From Durusdinium trenchii (taxonomy: Eukaryota > Sar > Dinophyceae > Suessiales > Symbiodiniaceae), in NCBI GenBank assembly GCA_963970005.1, contig CAXAMN010028850.1, positions 437,938 through 501,937 on the forward strand: DNA of 64,000 nt, in the 5' to 3' direction. Positions 35,397 through 48,617 of this stretch are shown here, one piece after another; position 1 is the stretch's first letter; every line of letters begins with the position of its first letter. The translations under genes were made by a program, and so were the position numbers. A model generated the notes under the pieces. The model was not told the DNA's origin. It did not search any database and was given only the letters and a program-made list of their open reading frames with translations.

Positions 35397-36238
35397 TCAC
35401 GACGGGTCTAAACTCACAAAAACTACAAGTAATATGCTAAGTGTTGCATCCGCATGTGCCCTTGCAAACTGTTCTTCTCTGAGACCTTTTTCCCGAGCAG
35501 CCGCTTCTATTCGCACATTTCGGTCGTTGCAGTGGGCATACAATTGCCCATTGGCACCGCTTGGAGACCCATCATGAGCACCAAGAAATTGGGCAGCCAG
35601 TTGGCCAGAAAGTGTGAAGTCGTTGCCACCCTGTGGCAAACATGCCACAGTAACCCATAAGGTTGGGGATGGAAATCATCCAAAATGCCATCGATCAAAG
35701 GCTTGGATGATTTGGCTGCGCTTTGGACACCTCATCACCCGGTTCTTCACGCGCTTCTTCAACCAAAAATTGATGCGTGGCTCTGGGCAGGGCCGATCGA
35801 AGAAGAAGACCTTCGAGTGAATGACAACTTGAGCAGCAATTTTTTTGGACTTGTTGACAGAGCATGCCTTGCGTCCTCATCGTGTTGTTTCCTTTGTTCA
35901 ATATCTTTGGCTTCTTCATCAACTTGACTTATATATACAAGAAAGAAGCTACTAGGGGCTCCTGGCATCGCTACTAGGAGCAAGGACGCTACTAGGGGCT
36001 CCTGGTCGTACTACTAGGAGCAAGAAGCTATTATTAGGAACTAGGAACAAGAAATGTCACCAGTTCTCTGTTTGTTTCACCTGTTGTGCACGTGCTCACG
36101 CCTCAAGTGGGCCCAACGGGACCGCTGTCAATGTCCGCCTCCGATTTCCTCCTCCGCAGTTGTTCTTCCAAACGTCGGAGCTTGCCCTGAAGACGGTCGA
36201 GCAGCAGAGAGGTGGGTGTTTGACGACCCACCTGTGCC
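35397..36238 (-). CDS. Multi-exon protein with coiled-coil, unrecognised
   Basis: The last exon 35630-35397 (AG|GGT, phase 0, 78 codons) reads GGNDFTLSGQLAAQFLG, then SGANGQLYAHCNDRNVRIEA and EKGLREEQFARAHAD. Upstream, an exon from AG|GGCACAGG at 36238 encodes a basic coiled coil (RLQGKLRRLEEQLRRRKSEA). Between them lie charged frames DEEAKDIEQRKQHDEDARH and KKRVKNRVMRCPKRS, whose splice sites I could not settle. All are minus strand. No known domain. A CTAGTAG repeat sits between the first two exons. Confidence 0.42.
35943..36052. repeat. CTAGTAG-core dispersed repeat, copy 5
   Basis: GCTACTAGGGGCTCCTGGC and GCTACTAGGAGCAAGGAC units, within an apparent intron. Confidence 0.9.
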
Positions 36239-36299
36239 CTGCATCTCTCCATGCATGTCCAACCCTTTGCTGAAAAGAAGATAAAAGCATGATTCATAT

Positions 36300-36476
36300 A
36301 CAAGGACGCTACTAGGGGCGCTCCTGGCCTTACTACAAGGAGCAAGAAGCTACTAGTAACAAAGGGCATTGCTACTAGGACCAAGGAAGCTACTAGGGGC
36401 GCTCCTGGCCTTACTACTAACAACAAGAAGCTACTAGTAACAAAGGGCATCGCTACTAGGAGCAAGGATGCTACTA
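36300..36476. repeat. CTAGTAG-core dispersed repeat, copy 6
   Basis: Six or more units including GCTACTAGGGGCGCTCCTGG and GCTACTAGTAACAAAGGGCA; it lies just upstream of the coiled-coil exon at 36238. Confidence 0.9.
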
Positions 36477-37073
36477 GGGTGGAGGCCAATAATTTTGGAA
36501 TTGTCTTGGGGTCAACAGTCAACCTATTCGACGACTGTGACTATCCAGTTGATCTCTCTCTCTCTCTCCCATCGTCTTCGGACCAAAGTCTGCCCCAGCC
36601 AGGCTGAGGGCACTTGATTGATATCTGTTCTCTTATGATGCAGTAGTCATGCAATTTAATTATATATATTATATATATAGATGTAGTTTAATTATAGTAT
36701 TGTAGTCATCTCTACACTATGCACCTCATTCTTGGTGCGTCCAAAGAGCTGAGTTGGACCGGTTGGACTAAGTAAAAGAATCTTCGACAAACTGCAAATA
36801 TGTTGAACAAACGTGATCAAAACCAATCAAGGTCCACTCCCCTACAAACAGCCAAAGGATGCCAAAGGTCGTTCACCTTCTTGCAGTCCCACAAGTTATC
36901 AGCATACCCGACTGATTTCAGACTTCAGATCTTTCAGAGTCAGATGAGGTGCGCAGACTTCATCACCTCCCCTTGCGCCATGGGAGATCCTTGGTCGAAC
37001 CGGCCAAGCGAGCTCGACAGCATGCTGTCCCGTCAAGGCTTTCTCTGAGATCACACCCCTCAGTCTGACATGG

Positions 37074-40000
37074 TCAACTCCTTTGTCGGAACCATGATGT
37101 GATTGTGAAGCTGTGGCCAGTGCCAAGATTCATAGAGGCCTTTTGCAACCACAGCTCAGCTGCTTCTGCTTTTCCAGCACCAAGAAAGGCCTGCAAAACA
37201 TTTGAACAAGTGAGGCCAAGTTGAACAAAACCCAACGCTTTTGTTCAGCTGGGAGGCCCTGTGCAACCCCTGCACCTGAATCAACCCACTATCTCTAGTG
37301 ATAGTGATCTGGAAGGATGTCAGTCATCCCTGGAGAACGTCTGGGCAGTCCTTTGGTGAGTAGCTAAGAGAAGGAGTCATCACAGCCACCTGCCTCAATC
37401 ACGGCGCCATAAGCGCCAATCCCCAGCTGAACATTGCGCTGCTCGAATCTTTTCAGTGTTGCTTCTGCTGCCTCAATTCAACCCTGAATCCTCAAACAAC
37501 ACACTGCACCAATCTATGCAAGCTGGCAACGAAGGTTTGAAGCTCCCACTGGCCAAAGAAGATCCAATGAATGGTCTTTAACTGATGCTCCACTCGCACA
37601 ATGATGCTTAAGGCCACTTGTTGCCTGACTGTCACGCAGCGCAAGCCCCTGCGATACGGATTGCAGGCAAGCCGCAAATGGCCGCCTGGCCCTCGCATAG
37701 CTATTGATAACGGCCACCACCTTGCAAGTTTGGTCACATGCCACAGTCCGACCAGCCCAGGAAAAGGAGTGAGAAAGTAATGATGAAGCTGGAGCTGCTT
37801 GCTTGCGACTTCATGGTCTGAACATGCTTCAAATTGACCTCTTGTCTCTAGTTGAAAGTTCATTCAAAGCTGCTTGCTCACCCTCTCGTACGTCTCGTAG
37901 CAGAATGCTTGGCCGAGTTCTCTCTTGGGACCTGGCACTGGCCTCCGTGGGCGCAAGACGTTCCCGGTGCATCCTGAGGCACTTAAACTCTGTGACACTG
38001 TAATAAAAACACAGTCATGACTATATATAACCCCAGAACAAATTCTGTAAAAATACAAAAGAAAACCTCTGACACCTCTACATTTTACATCAAGAAACGC
38101 TACAACATGCAGTTTCACTGCATCAAGAACTTGACCCCGACTGCGCCGAATCCTACATTAGCAGGCTGAAACAAAACAGCTGGATGGCTCAGGATGCCGC
38201 AAGAACAACCTGTTATTGTTTTTCATTGCCCCTGTGCCAAGGATCATTGCAAGCCAACCTTCCGCTTCAGATGCATCCTGCCCCTCTGCAAAAGATTGAA
38301 CCAGCATCTGGTGCAGCCTGCCATCATTTGAAGGCCTGACAGATGATCCGCGGGTGCGCTACGCCGTTACGCAAGATCCAGTCAAATTGAGTCATTCGGC
38401 ATTCTCAAAAGGATGGAATATCAGCATTCGGCAACTACCCAATTGTTCCATATTATTCATTCCAACTGGATCTCTTCACCTGTTCTTTTTTTCAACTGCG
38501 GCTTCAAAAACATCTCGAGTACAGCTACACAATGCACCCTGCGCTTATCAATAGTAGCCTGCTTTGCAACACCTGTTTCGCCAACTTTCTTGCTGCTTCC
38601 ATGTTGCCCTGTGAGGCCTCAACCCAATCACTGGGAGCAGCCGCAAGTGCACACACCAGCCAGGAAAAAAAAACAACTCGCGTGTGTCAAGGGCTTTGGG
38701 CTCGCAGCGGGCCGACATTCAATTCTGAATGCAAGTCTTCGCCGAGCAACATGAGCACAAATGAGAGAAATGAAAGCCATAGTGGGCGGCCTACGTGCAG
38801 TGGACAAACTATTGGGCTTGTATGCAAATAAACTTCAAAACTTCCGAACTGGCCTTGCATGATGCACAGGTCTCATTCAATGTTCTGGTCGTCTAGAAGG
38901 ATTTCTACAACCCTATATTCCCATCCGCCTGAGCCCTGCAGACATCATGGTCGACATCAAGTCGTCGGCATCGTTCACCTGCTCAGCCTTGAATGATTAT
39001 TCGACCAATGGACAATAAACCTCGAACACAGTGGGGCCTTGGCTTTGGTCCAAAAACCTCCTTTTCATATATACCCTGGAACCTCTGGACCAGCAAGGGG
39101 TTGGAAATGCAGCTCTTTGGCCAGCTTGAACTACAAAGCTTCTCCAATCATGTGCAAGATCTGAAGTACAATGAGATACAATGAGGCAATGTCAAGCGGC
39201 ATTCTTCAAGCACAATCTCACCACGAAGCTGACACTGCGGGCTTTGGAGCTACCCGTAGTCAACCTGAGCCACCGAGGCAGTTGCGGTCAACGTCCCAAC
39301 TGCACGGGCTCAGTGTGTCTCTGGCTCGCATCAGTCGAGCGTCTCAAGCCGTGGTAGAACATCACACCAACGTCTTCCCCCCACCAAGAAACCAAGATCG
39401 GCTGAACGCTCGAGGCTTTTGGCAACAACTCCAAGGGGAGGTGCCAGACTGGGTTCACCCCAGGCCTGGCACCAACAGTGGCCCCTCTAAAAAACGCCAC
39501 TTGGGGTGGAAGGATAGAAGCTGCAACTGCCACACCCCACACTGAGGCGGGCGGGGTCAAATTTTTGTTGCAGGACGCCTGTCAACAAACACCTGTTCAA
39601 TACAGACACATCCTGACAAGGTCAAAAGCCATAGAGGTGGTGGGAACCCTCGGTGTGATAGCTAATGCGCCAATGCGCAACGCCCCCCGTACAAAAGCAG
39701 AATTCAGCATCACAGTTTCCAACACCTTCATGCGCGCAAAGACTTCCAAAGACTCGAAAATGCGAAACGTTTTGCCATGCGCAAAGAATCTAAACCGCTG
39801 TGGAGTGACAACCTTTGAGTCCATCTCATCCACCGCATGGCCTGCCAAAGAATGCAAGCCCGGAACTCGAAGGTGGTTCCGAGGCCATTCTCAAACATAT
39901 GCATCAAAAAGGAGTGTGTACATATGTGTCTATACATATATATTATAAATACATACGTGCATATAATTACATCTAGTACATATAGTATATCAAATATGTA

Positions 40001-40702
40001 TGCAATATATATATTTATATCATTGAAAGCATTCGAATATTCTATATATATATACAAATATTTACATAATTCAATAGGCCCACATCAATACTCATTACAA
40101 TCTACTACTACTACTACTACTCCTCCTCCTCCTCCTCCTGCTGCTGCTGCTGCTGCTGCTGCTGAACCGAGCCATGATCAGAAAACTTTCTGTCATCACA
40201 TACCCATCCATGTTGTGCCTTGGATGTCTGCATCTTCTGCTTACATCGGAGCAGTTCAGTGGCCTCAATGCGCTCCAGCCAATAGCCGGCCTCACGGCGG
40301 CACCCGTGGCGCCGAGCGATCACAACATGCTCATCATGGGCAAACGGCAAACAAGGCTGCGGCTACCAGAAGTCTCACTTTACCGACATGAACGGATAAC
40401 CCAACAAGTTCATGCAAATTCAATTGCTGCCATTCTGATCACTATGTATCAGGCCCCACGTGGTGGATAAGAACACTACTAGCAACAAATAGCCTTTGGC
40501 CGCTGGTCGAAGGAGGTACAGTAACAGAACCAGATCTCTCAAACAATCCCCATACTTGCCTTCTCAAGGGATGTTGCCGTGAAGCCGCCTACCGCAAGCC
40601 AAGCTCGCACGAGCAGAGCAGCCGTGTCCTCTTGAGCTTTGCTCTCAGGAGTCGACCTCATGACCAGATCCGAAAAACAGCTCAAACGTGGCATTGCAGC
40701 AC
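37074..40702 (-). CDS. PPR protein C (exons only partly resolved)
   Basis: Minus-strand exons with PPR-type helices: 40702-40560 (AQEDTAALLVRAWLAVGGF, ends AAG|GCAAGT), about 40350-40245 (VVIARRHGCRREAGYWLER, ends T|GTAAGC), 38617 onward (NMEAARKLAKQVLQS), 38335-38230 (LHQMLVQSFAEGQDASEAEG then WLAMILGTG), 37973 onward (AG|GATGCACC), 37471 onward (AAEATLKRFEQRNVQLGIG then AYGAVIEAGG) and terminal 37190-37074 (AFLGAGKAEAAELWLQKAS, TGA). The A-E-x-W-L and A-Y-x-x-V-I-E-A patterns are those of PPR repeats. Exons between 38.7 and 40.2 kb were not found, so this could be two genes. Coding-like frames at 40.8-41.15 kb (DHVGNIEASENVSEVL; EKSLKDYVRGGELAWADD) may be its 5' exons. It probably acts in organelle RNA processing. 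Confidence 0.5.
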
Positions 40703-41465
40703 CTGCACTGCATGAATAATATTGTTTAAAAGTGCAGAGTCAAATGTTTCAATGATCCGACGGTGGTTTGTGCTCTTCTGTCCAATTTCAGACAAGCCAC
40801 TGGATCCACGCGCGGCCCAAATCATCTGCCCATGCCAGCTCGCCTCCTCTCACGTAGTCCTTCAGGGATTTTTCTTGCTTGTTCATCTGAGGATCTAAGG
40901 ATGTCTTAGGTGACGGGGGCCCACCCAGGCTGGGACGGTGGTGACACTCTCTCTCTCTCTCTCTCCTGGACGATCCGCGCCAGGAGCACATCGCTGTGAC
41001 CCGGAGCCAAGCGCAGAACCTCAGAGACATTCTCCGAGGCCTCGATGTTGCCAACATGGTCGGGGCGGTTCTCCTTGGGCCGGGGCCCGTGAACTTTAAT
41101 GAGTGTCGGCCCGTCAGTGTTCCCCGCACATTCATGCACATTGGTTACTTGCAAAGGGATTTAACAAGACAGGCTCTGGGAGCAACATGACCCAACGCGC
41201 CACAAGTTGGTGAGATATGCCATGACATGCTCACATGTCAACTGCTACTTTCCACATCGAGTGAAATCCGACTTGGCCATGCTCCTTTTGTTGCGCATGG
41301 CGCCCGGATAGCCCTCTTGATGCTACGCATGGCCAAACAGCCCACAAAGCCAGGCGTGGGCGTGGCTGCCAGAAAGGTGTCGAAGGAGCCGCTGCGACGA
41401 AAGCGGACATGTGCATCGGCGGCCTGCAGGAGCGGATTGGCAAGGCAATCTTCTTCTTATGAAGA

Positions 41466-41530
41466 AGAAGCTACTATGTAGTAACAAGGGCATCGCTACT
41501 AGTAACAAAGGGCATTACTACGAGTAGCAA
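41466..41530. repeat. CTAGTAG-core dispersed repeat, copy 7
   Basis: Short copy: AAGCTACTATGTAGTAACAA, then GCATCGCTACTAGTAACAAA. Confidence 0.85.
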
Positions 41531-43599
41531 TTACAACATCCAAGAACCAGCAAGTCTGGCTTGTCTGCTCTGCATGTTCTGTCTATTGTGTTGATTGGGG
41601 TGTACTTCTCGCCTTAAGGATCCTTAGGATTACTATATAAAGCTAGGATGTCCTGGACCTCTACATCGCGTTTTGCTTGCTTGATGCATGCATTATATAC
41701 AGACATTGTGAGTGTTTTGGCATCAATGCTGGGAAGTCGCGTGTGATAGCTTTGCTACGTGGCATACAGTAGGAATGTTATTTTGGTGTTACATGCTCAA
41801 TCGTTGCACCAAGCAAAAATGGCTGAATGAAACCGTCCAGATTTCACAAGTAGAAGCACCACTCTGAGAACGATTCAAATGCATGTCTAAAAGCACCTTG
41901 ACAAACCACGCGAACGTGTATATATATATACTTATTGTTGTATAACTATATATATATAGTTAATACAGGCTGCGGGAGGGCAACCTCAGCAACACGATTT
42001 GACTCCAGCCAGAGTCTTCCAATCTGACAAGTTGTGGGTGGCCTGGATGCCCAGCGCAGGCTCACTTCCATGGCTGATCAGCCGCCACACAGTTCCCGGC
42101 TCCATGTCGCAAAAAATGTGTGTGTGTGCAATAGTCATCGCCCACTTCAAAAACACTGCCAATGACGAAATCTCCAGGTCGTCGTCTCAGTACGCCACGC
42201 AGCCACAGCATGGTTCATTCTACATGTGCAGCTGTGCTTGGACCTCGTTTTTTTTGATCTCTCATGATCTCTCATTGTGTTCCGCTTGGAGCTTGCCCTT
42301 CTTTGGGCGAGGTCAAACCAAGAAGCTTTCACCTGTCTCGCCATCAGCAACCAGGAACAAAAGCAAAACACCTCCGAATCAAAGCTGAGTTTCGAAACGA
42401 TGTTTCACTCAGGTGATGATGTGACTGCCTACTTCAACGAACAAGCAAATTTCAAGGGCGAATGGCACCTTCTCGCCGGAGCCCTTCAATCACCGCCTTG
42501 GGGAATTGCTCACGCTTCAGCTCGTTCTTGGGAACTAACCTTGGACAGCCGTCGGCGTGGCAGCCTGCCTCTTGTAGAATATGATTTGGCTTTTGAATTT
42601 TGGTGGTTACCACATATCACCACAACATCCACAACACATCATCTTATTGACAACTACATGCTTTCAATGCGATAGCTGGGATCTGTGTGTTTGGATGAAT
42701 GCGACAAAAAATGAAATGTGAAGTGACCTCAAACTTACAGCAAGTGTTGTATGGCATGGATGATTTTGAAAGGTCATGAGAAGCTTGAATCTGGGATCGG
42801 TACTTGAAGCTCTTGTTATCAGCAGTTTGAATCTCAGCATGGATCGCAAGCAGTTCAGAGCCGACCCCGGCGTATCGGATTCAGTAGGTCTGCAGGTTTG
42901 ACACGCCTTGCATTTGTCTACGGTCTACGAAGATTTTTGAGGTTCTTCGCTGCAATTTTGTTTCATGAACACTTGAAGTCTCTTGGTCAAGGGCTCGCCG
43001 CTGACACCCCGGCCAAGGCAAGCACCGGAATATAGCATCCCTCTTCTTCATCGACGACCATCCGCCTCGCCATCCAGCCCACGATATTCTCAACGGGAGT
43101 TATGCTCGAGTCTCATTACATCAACTGCACCCAAACGGATTCAAACTAGCCGCAATGACCCGGCCGGCATCCAACATCATCCAACAACGGAAACTGATAG
43201 CAATGGCGGGGGCCTGCTTTGAAGAGCGGATTTCTCGGCCGCTTCAGCCTGCAGTTCAGATGCAAACTAGGTACACGGCGGATAGACGGCCGTGGTGTAA
43301 ATCAATGATGGTCGTGGGTTAATCATGTCAAAATGTGTGTAATTCCATTAGGAATGATGTGCTCAACGTTTCATCAGTGGAATCATGGTCAATTCCAAGC
43401 AGATTTGCTTGAAATGAGAGTTTCGCTGAGGCGAAATGCTGATTTCGAAGCATTTTCGAAAAAACTACGTACAGTAACTAATTGGGCCGTCGGAAAAAGT
43501 TGCGACTTTCAGTCTTCACAAGAGCTCCTCCAAGCGGCGCAAGAACTGAGCCGGTGTGGCATAGGTCAAGCTTTGGGGCAGCAACTGAACACAGCATCC
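41531..43599. other. Mostly unassigned
   Basis: A minus-strand frame near 42.0-42.1 kb reads CDMEPGTVWRLISHGSEPAL then GIQATHNLSDWKTLAGV and looks coding, but no AG|G acceptor was found in front of it. Otherwise AT microsatellites (41918-41962) and unique DNA. Confidence 0.3.
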
Positions 43600-43768
43600 A
43601 CTTCATGCAGCAAGTGCAACCGAACGTTAACATGCCCCACCCCACCCCACCCCCCACCCCACCCCATTCCCACACGTAGCATCAACTTCACGCAGCAAGT
43701 GCAACCGTACGTTAACATGCCCCACCCCACCCCACCCCACCCCCCACCCCATTCCCACACGTAGCATC
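43600..43768. repeat. Duplicated C-rich (CCCCA) unit
   Basis: An ~80-bp unit (GCAAGTGCAACCG, ACGTTAACATG, then CCCCACCCC tracts and CACACGTAGCATC) is present twice in tandem. The minus strand is G-rich with several GGGG runs. Confidence 0.9.
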
Positions 43769-43933
43769 CACATCCCCCCTCAAGCAAACATGCAAAAACG
43801 ACAGCGTAGAAAACGAACAATCAATAAAAAAGCAAGAAAACACCATGGCCGTCTATCAGCCGTGGGCCAACTACATGTGGCCAGAATTGTAAGCACTTCT
43901 CGCGAAGTTGTACAATTATGTACAATTATATAT

Positions 43934-44035
43934 AGGAGCAAGGACGCTACTAGGAGCTCCTGGCCATACTACTAGGAGCAAGAAGCTACTAGGAACAAAG
44001 GGCATCACTAGTAGGAGCAAGGACGCCACTAGGAA
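43934..44035. repeat. CTAGTAG-core dispersed repeat, copy 8
   Basis: Four units of the GGAGCAAGGACGCTACTAGG and GCTACTAGGAACAAAGGGCA type. Confidence 0.9.
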
Positions 44036-44585
44036 TAATATACATGTACAACTCCCAAGGGGCATGGATCGTATACACAGCGACATTCATCATCATGTTC
44101 AAAACCAACTGCTTATAATATGGCATGCCGATTCCACCCGCCTCCTTGTGCCATGGATTTGGAACAAGGCGTGTCATGGCGGTGACTGGATCTGCGGCTC
44201 TATCTTCTTGAGCCTCAGCCTTTGCGATTGCCAAGGCCCATCTCAATCATGCTACGTACTCAATTTGTGGTAGCGAACGTGTTTTCCACCTCTGTGACAA
44301 CCCGAAGCTGTCATATTGTATGCTGCCACCTAACAAAAACCCCGACTGGAATCGCGACAAGAACTGGAAAGAGCTTCGCAAATAGTGACAGGCAACAAAA
44401 TGTCGACAACTCGTGTGCTCCATCGCAACGTTTTCCAAACAATCCAGAGAACAGTCAGATGTCTCAAAAGCGCGCATCGGGAACAAAGCCTGGGGCCAAA
44501 CCTCGGCATCACCACACACATGCACCGGAAGAAGGGGTCCCAACGACCTCTCATCAGCCATGGTGACCTGGGAAACTAATGGAAC

Positions 44586-44696
44586 CTAAACATTTGGTGA
44601 CATCGGCACAGTTGCCCCGCCCAGCTGGATGTGGGTAGTTTGCATTGCTAGCGAGAGGCGAGCACCCAAAGCTGACTGCAACTTCTCCGTGGCCAC
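44586..44696 (-). CDS. Terminal exon, unrecognised
   Basis: AG|GTG at 44696 opens 37 codons (VATEKLQSALGARLSL, then HIQLGGATVPMSPNV and TAG). An ATG-started frame (MADERSLGPLLPVHVCGDAE) begins only 25 bp below it at 44561, so one of the two may be spurious or the exon may end at an earlier GC donor. No family assigned. Confidence 0.3.
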   Translation of the reverse strand: MATEKLQSALGARLSLAMQTTHIQLGGATVPMSPNV

Positions 44697-44799
44697 CTCA
44701 ATACTCAACCAACTGAAAAAGGGTATTGGCTTGAGGGAAAATCTGGACCCCAAACGATTGAATTGTACAGGATCTATCGAGTATAACTGGGGAGAGTGG

Positions 44800-47059
44800 T
44801 CAAGGAGACTGAAAGGAGACTGAACTGAACACCCTATTGCTCCTCTCACAGGTGACCGGTGCCCTGCCAGAGGGCCACATTGACACTGTGCCACTAAGAA
44901 GTATTGTCAACAACCGGTTTTCGATTTATCAGTCTAAACAAGGACATGAATCTGTCCCCCTGGTGTCTATGACTTCTTATCTGGCCAACACACCTACACT
45001 TCACAATCCTTCCATAGACGAGGGCTTCTCTTATAAGCATTGGAGGCTAGAAAGCATGCAGGTTTTAGCTTTAATGTTTGCATGACATGCCTAAATCAAG
45101 TACCTAGAAGTAACGTATAGTCTACTCTATTGATTGAGGACTCTCAGTTACCCCAAGCCGTCAACTGATGCACCAACTTTTTCAGGATTGGCAGCGAAAC
45201 CACACATCACCCTCAAGGTGGTTCTTTTGCAAGACTGTGACAAAGTTACTTATATATATAGAGAGAGAGACTATATATATTATACCAGATCTGAGCCACA
45301 ATTTGGTCCTCGTAACCTGCATTGACAATGCAAACCACGCCGCATATGCACCATTTGCAAGCGCCAAGGCCAAAGGCTTTCCACCAAGCCATGAATGAAG
45401 AAAACCTGCAGCAATCTACTAGACAAACAATTTGTCCAATCATTGTGCAAGCCTCACCTGGGTTAACTAAGTCCATCTTGTCATTGGGTCATGTGGTGGA
45501 GGAAGCATGTTATAGCATGCGGCGCGTGGACACTTCCTTTTTTTAGAAACCGCAACTACGCCACCATTCCATGCACGACTCAAGTCCTACAACGCAGCAC
45601 CAGCTTGCAGAAGCAGCGAGGCAAAGCTATTGAGTACTCAAGAAATTTCAATGTTTAATGAAAGCCCCATCCAAGTCATTGCTTGGCGTTTCGAGATGTA
45701 AAGGTGAACCTTTGTGGTTTGCGGAACTTTATTGTTTCTGGCTGCTTCTGCTTGATATGAAGTCACCTCACACTTGCTTCTTCGGACCTTCCGTGGGGCC
45801 ACTGACTTTGCAGCGTTGCTGAGCCGCACGTAGCAGGGCTTCCTGACCATTGTTTGATGGCCCTTCCCACACACACTCAGGGTTTTTCAAGCGGCAGGTT
45901 GCCGCTGCCAAGTTCTATGTTTCTGCACCCAGGGCATGTGCTACAAAATCACATGTGTGGGTCCCAAAGTGGCCTTATTTAGCCATGGATCTCACCACAT
46001 TCGACCAGTAGCGTCGGGGCTCAACAACTCATGGAGGCATATTGCATCACCAGGCGTGCCTGGTGGTTGCGCTGTTGCAGGCTTCAGAGCTCACACTGGC
46101 TACAACCCCCAGAGAGAATAGGCAAGATGTATCACTGTTCCGTGCTGGCCTCAAAACAACACAAGAAACAGGTTAATCCAATAAGGAAACAACACAGCAT
46201 CTGCTGAAGGCAGGACAGCCACTGCGTCTTCTTTGAAAGGGAATCCGCATTTGGGCAGACGGAAGGAAACACCCCAGATACACCGAAGTCAGGAACTGCA
46301 ACGAAAAATCATCACAAACAAGAACAATCATGAACGCATAAATCAATATAAATCATAGAATGAATAATCCTCAACGCATGAGTCATATAAGAACATAATG
46401 TCATGAGTTGCATATGAACATTTGATAACATTTGGAGTCATATGTTCGCTCCCGGTTTCAATTGGCGCCGTCGACCTACAGAGTCATACAGAATCTCCGC
46501 GGAGTTGATGTGAGCGAAAGCCTCTCAGTATCCAGCATTATCGAAATCCCAGAAACCGATTCCTGTGCATGCTCGAAGCATTCACAGGGCCCAGCTGCGA
46601 AGATAAGGAAGTGGACCTGCATTGAAATTATAATGAACATCTGGCCTGGCAAGAAGCTTGGAACCACTGAAGTAGGTGCGGGGAGTGGGTCCAAATCTGA
46701 ACCTACACAGTCATGGTCTCACCAGGCCGAAAGAGGGTCCACCATTTGCATGCAAGGTAGGTGTCCACAATTCACGCAAACACTGCCCAAGCACAGCTCT
46801 GCAGCGGCGATCTGTGTGGGTTTCAGTTTGACAGGTCTCCTCCTGGTTAACATCGCCACGTGAAGAATATTGCAGGGAATCAGACCCAGAAGGAAAGCAT
46901 CAAACCCAAAAGAAAACCAATTTTGTTATTTTTTGGTGACATACATAAAAGAATGTTTTAAACACATTATATGACCCTCGATCACAAAATAGAAAGTCCG
47001 GAAAGGTTGCCTGCTACAAGCATGCTGTCAAGGTAGCGTGCTCGCGCCTTCACCCACAC
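44800..47059. other. No supported gene
   Basis: AT/GA microsatellite at 45248-45285; otherwise unique DNA. Several short open frames (for example plus 46432-46863) lack motifs. Confidence 0.35.
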
Positions 47060-47555
47060 CTGACGGCCTCGGAGGCTGTTTCGCCTGGGGCCCGACGCTG
47101 TTTCACGTCCGCCGGTGGAAACACCAGCGCTTCCTGAAAACAGTGTGACATTTGGGCCCGCCGCCAGCAAAAATTCGCCCCATATCTAGGCGATGCAACG
47201 CGACACTTTCTAAGAGTGCCTCTCATGCAAGTCATGCGCTCCAGGGCACATCCAAGCAGTGGTTCGGAGCGCGTCCGCAAAGGCTCGGTGCTCGGAGCCG
47301 GGCGAACGACACTGGAACGTTCGGAGCACGAAATTCCGACTCAGAGATAGGTCGTCGTGCTCTGAAGGCACCTGTTAGCCCTAATTGAGGCGGGGTGCAC
47401 CGAGGCCGAGAGTGGCTGATGCGCAATTGAAAGCATGTGACAACCTGATCATCCGTGAATGAAGACCTTCGAATTTTTTGCACCATGCGCTGAGCTGAAC
47501 AGCATGACTCGTCATATCGCCCTTTGTACTTCATCTGCCTTTCATACTTAGTCAT
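47060..47555 (-). CDS. N-terminal two exons of a basic protein, unrecognised (3' incomplete)
   Basis: ATG 47555 opens exon 1 (MTKYERQMKYKGRYDESCC, then QRMVQKIRRSSFTDDQ), which ends at CAG|GTTGTC (47445). Exon 2 runs 47133-47060 from AG|GAA in phase 0 (EALVFPPADVKQRRAPGE, TASEAV) to AG|GTGTGG. Later exons were not found. The protein is basic and polar, with no known motif. A Met start with an in-phase first join makes this a reasonable gene start. Confidence 0.42.
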
Positions 47556-48617
47556 TCAAACTGCTCCTCTCGGTTCCGCATAGAAGCGACCCACAAACCG
47601 CAAAAGGCCGCAGAAATGCCAGGTTAACATGTACAGTGCAGAATGGGATTCAGCCCACTGTCCAGGACATCCCATCACAATTTTTTCCAAAGGTCAAAGG
47701 GTACGGTATGTCTTTTCAGGTGAGTCTCCTGGGCTTGTCCTTGACACTGCATATGTAAAAAGCATCGGGCACATATAGAAACGCCAGGTGGCTGCACAGT
47801 GTCCATCAGGTACTGCCTGCTTCTCCGAACAAGGTAGAGCGGGGGAAGACCCAGCTAACAACAAGAGTCCGCAATACATCGAATCCTTGATGTCCTCTAC
47901 CTTCGTGGATTGTGGATGGTTTGTTTGGCTTGTCTTCTCCACATCTGCAGGGCATGACACTGCCTCAGCCAACAAGCCTGAGCCTCACAAGCAACAACCT
48001 GGCATCTTCGCTGAACTGGGTGGTTCACTCCTAGGGATTCCAACACTTAACTGACTCATTTCATCCGGGCCAAGGCCGCCAAGGAGCCTTTAACAAGCCA
48101 CTGATGCCTTGTAATTAGTGAACCCAGTCACACCCCCAATAACGATCGATTTGTGAGTTGAGCAGGATGTTGACTGGTTTTGATCAACTCATGATCAGGC
48201 ATGTTGGATCAAACACACTCTGAACTGCGCCTGCTGCAATCAGCCAGTCAGACCTCACACGACATCGGCATGCAGAAGTTGATGCTGAAGAGTGTGGTCC
48301 TAAACTGGTATGAAAAAAAACATACAGACCATACATACATCATGCCATTGATACCATCGACCCTCGCAACCGATACGAATCCCCTGCCTTTTGTTTGGGG
48401 GTAGCAGCTGCGCATGTTGTAGATTTTCTCATGACGTTGGGTTGACAATCGCATGCTGCTCTGAACAACATCCTGTCATTCTGCCTCTTTTGGGAGTTTG
48501 GGATGACTGGAAAAGTGGGCGTCCTAAAGACAAAAGAAAGAAATCAAATCGTGGCTCTTGAAGAATGCCTATCTCAAGTCATTCCTTCCGCTTTCCTATG
48601 CCATGAGTGCTTTGCAT

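Noticed and set aside
44561-44696. Dynein heavy-chain AAA1 fragment
   Set aside because: A faint resemblance around GGATVPMSPN and VTMADERS needs a 24-bp intron, which is too short, and the P-loop and GYAGR motifs are absent.
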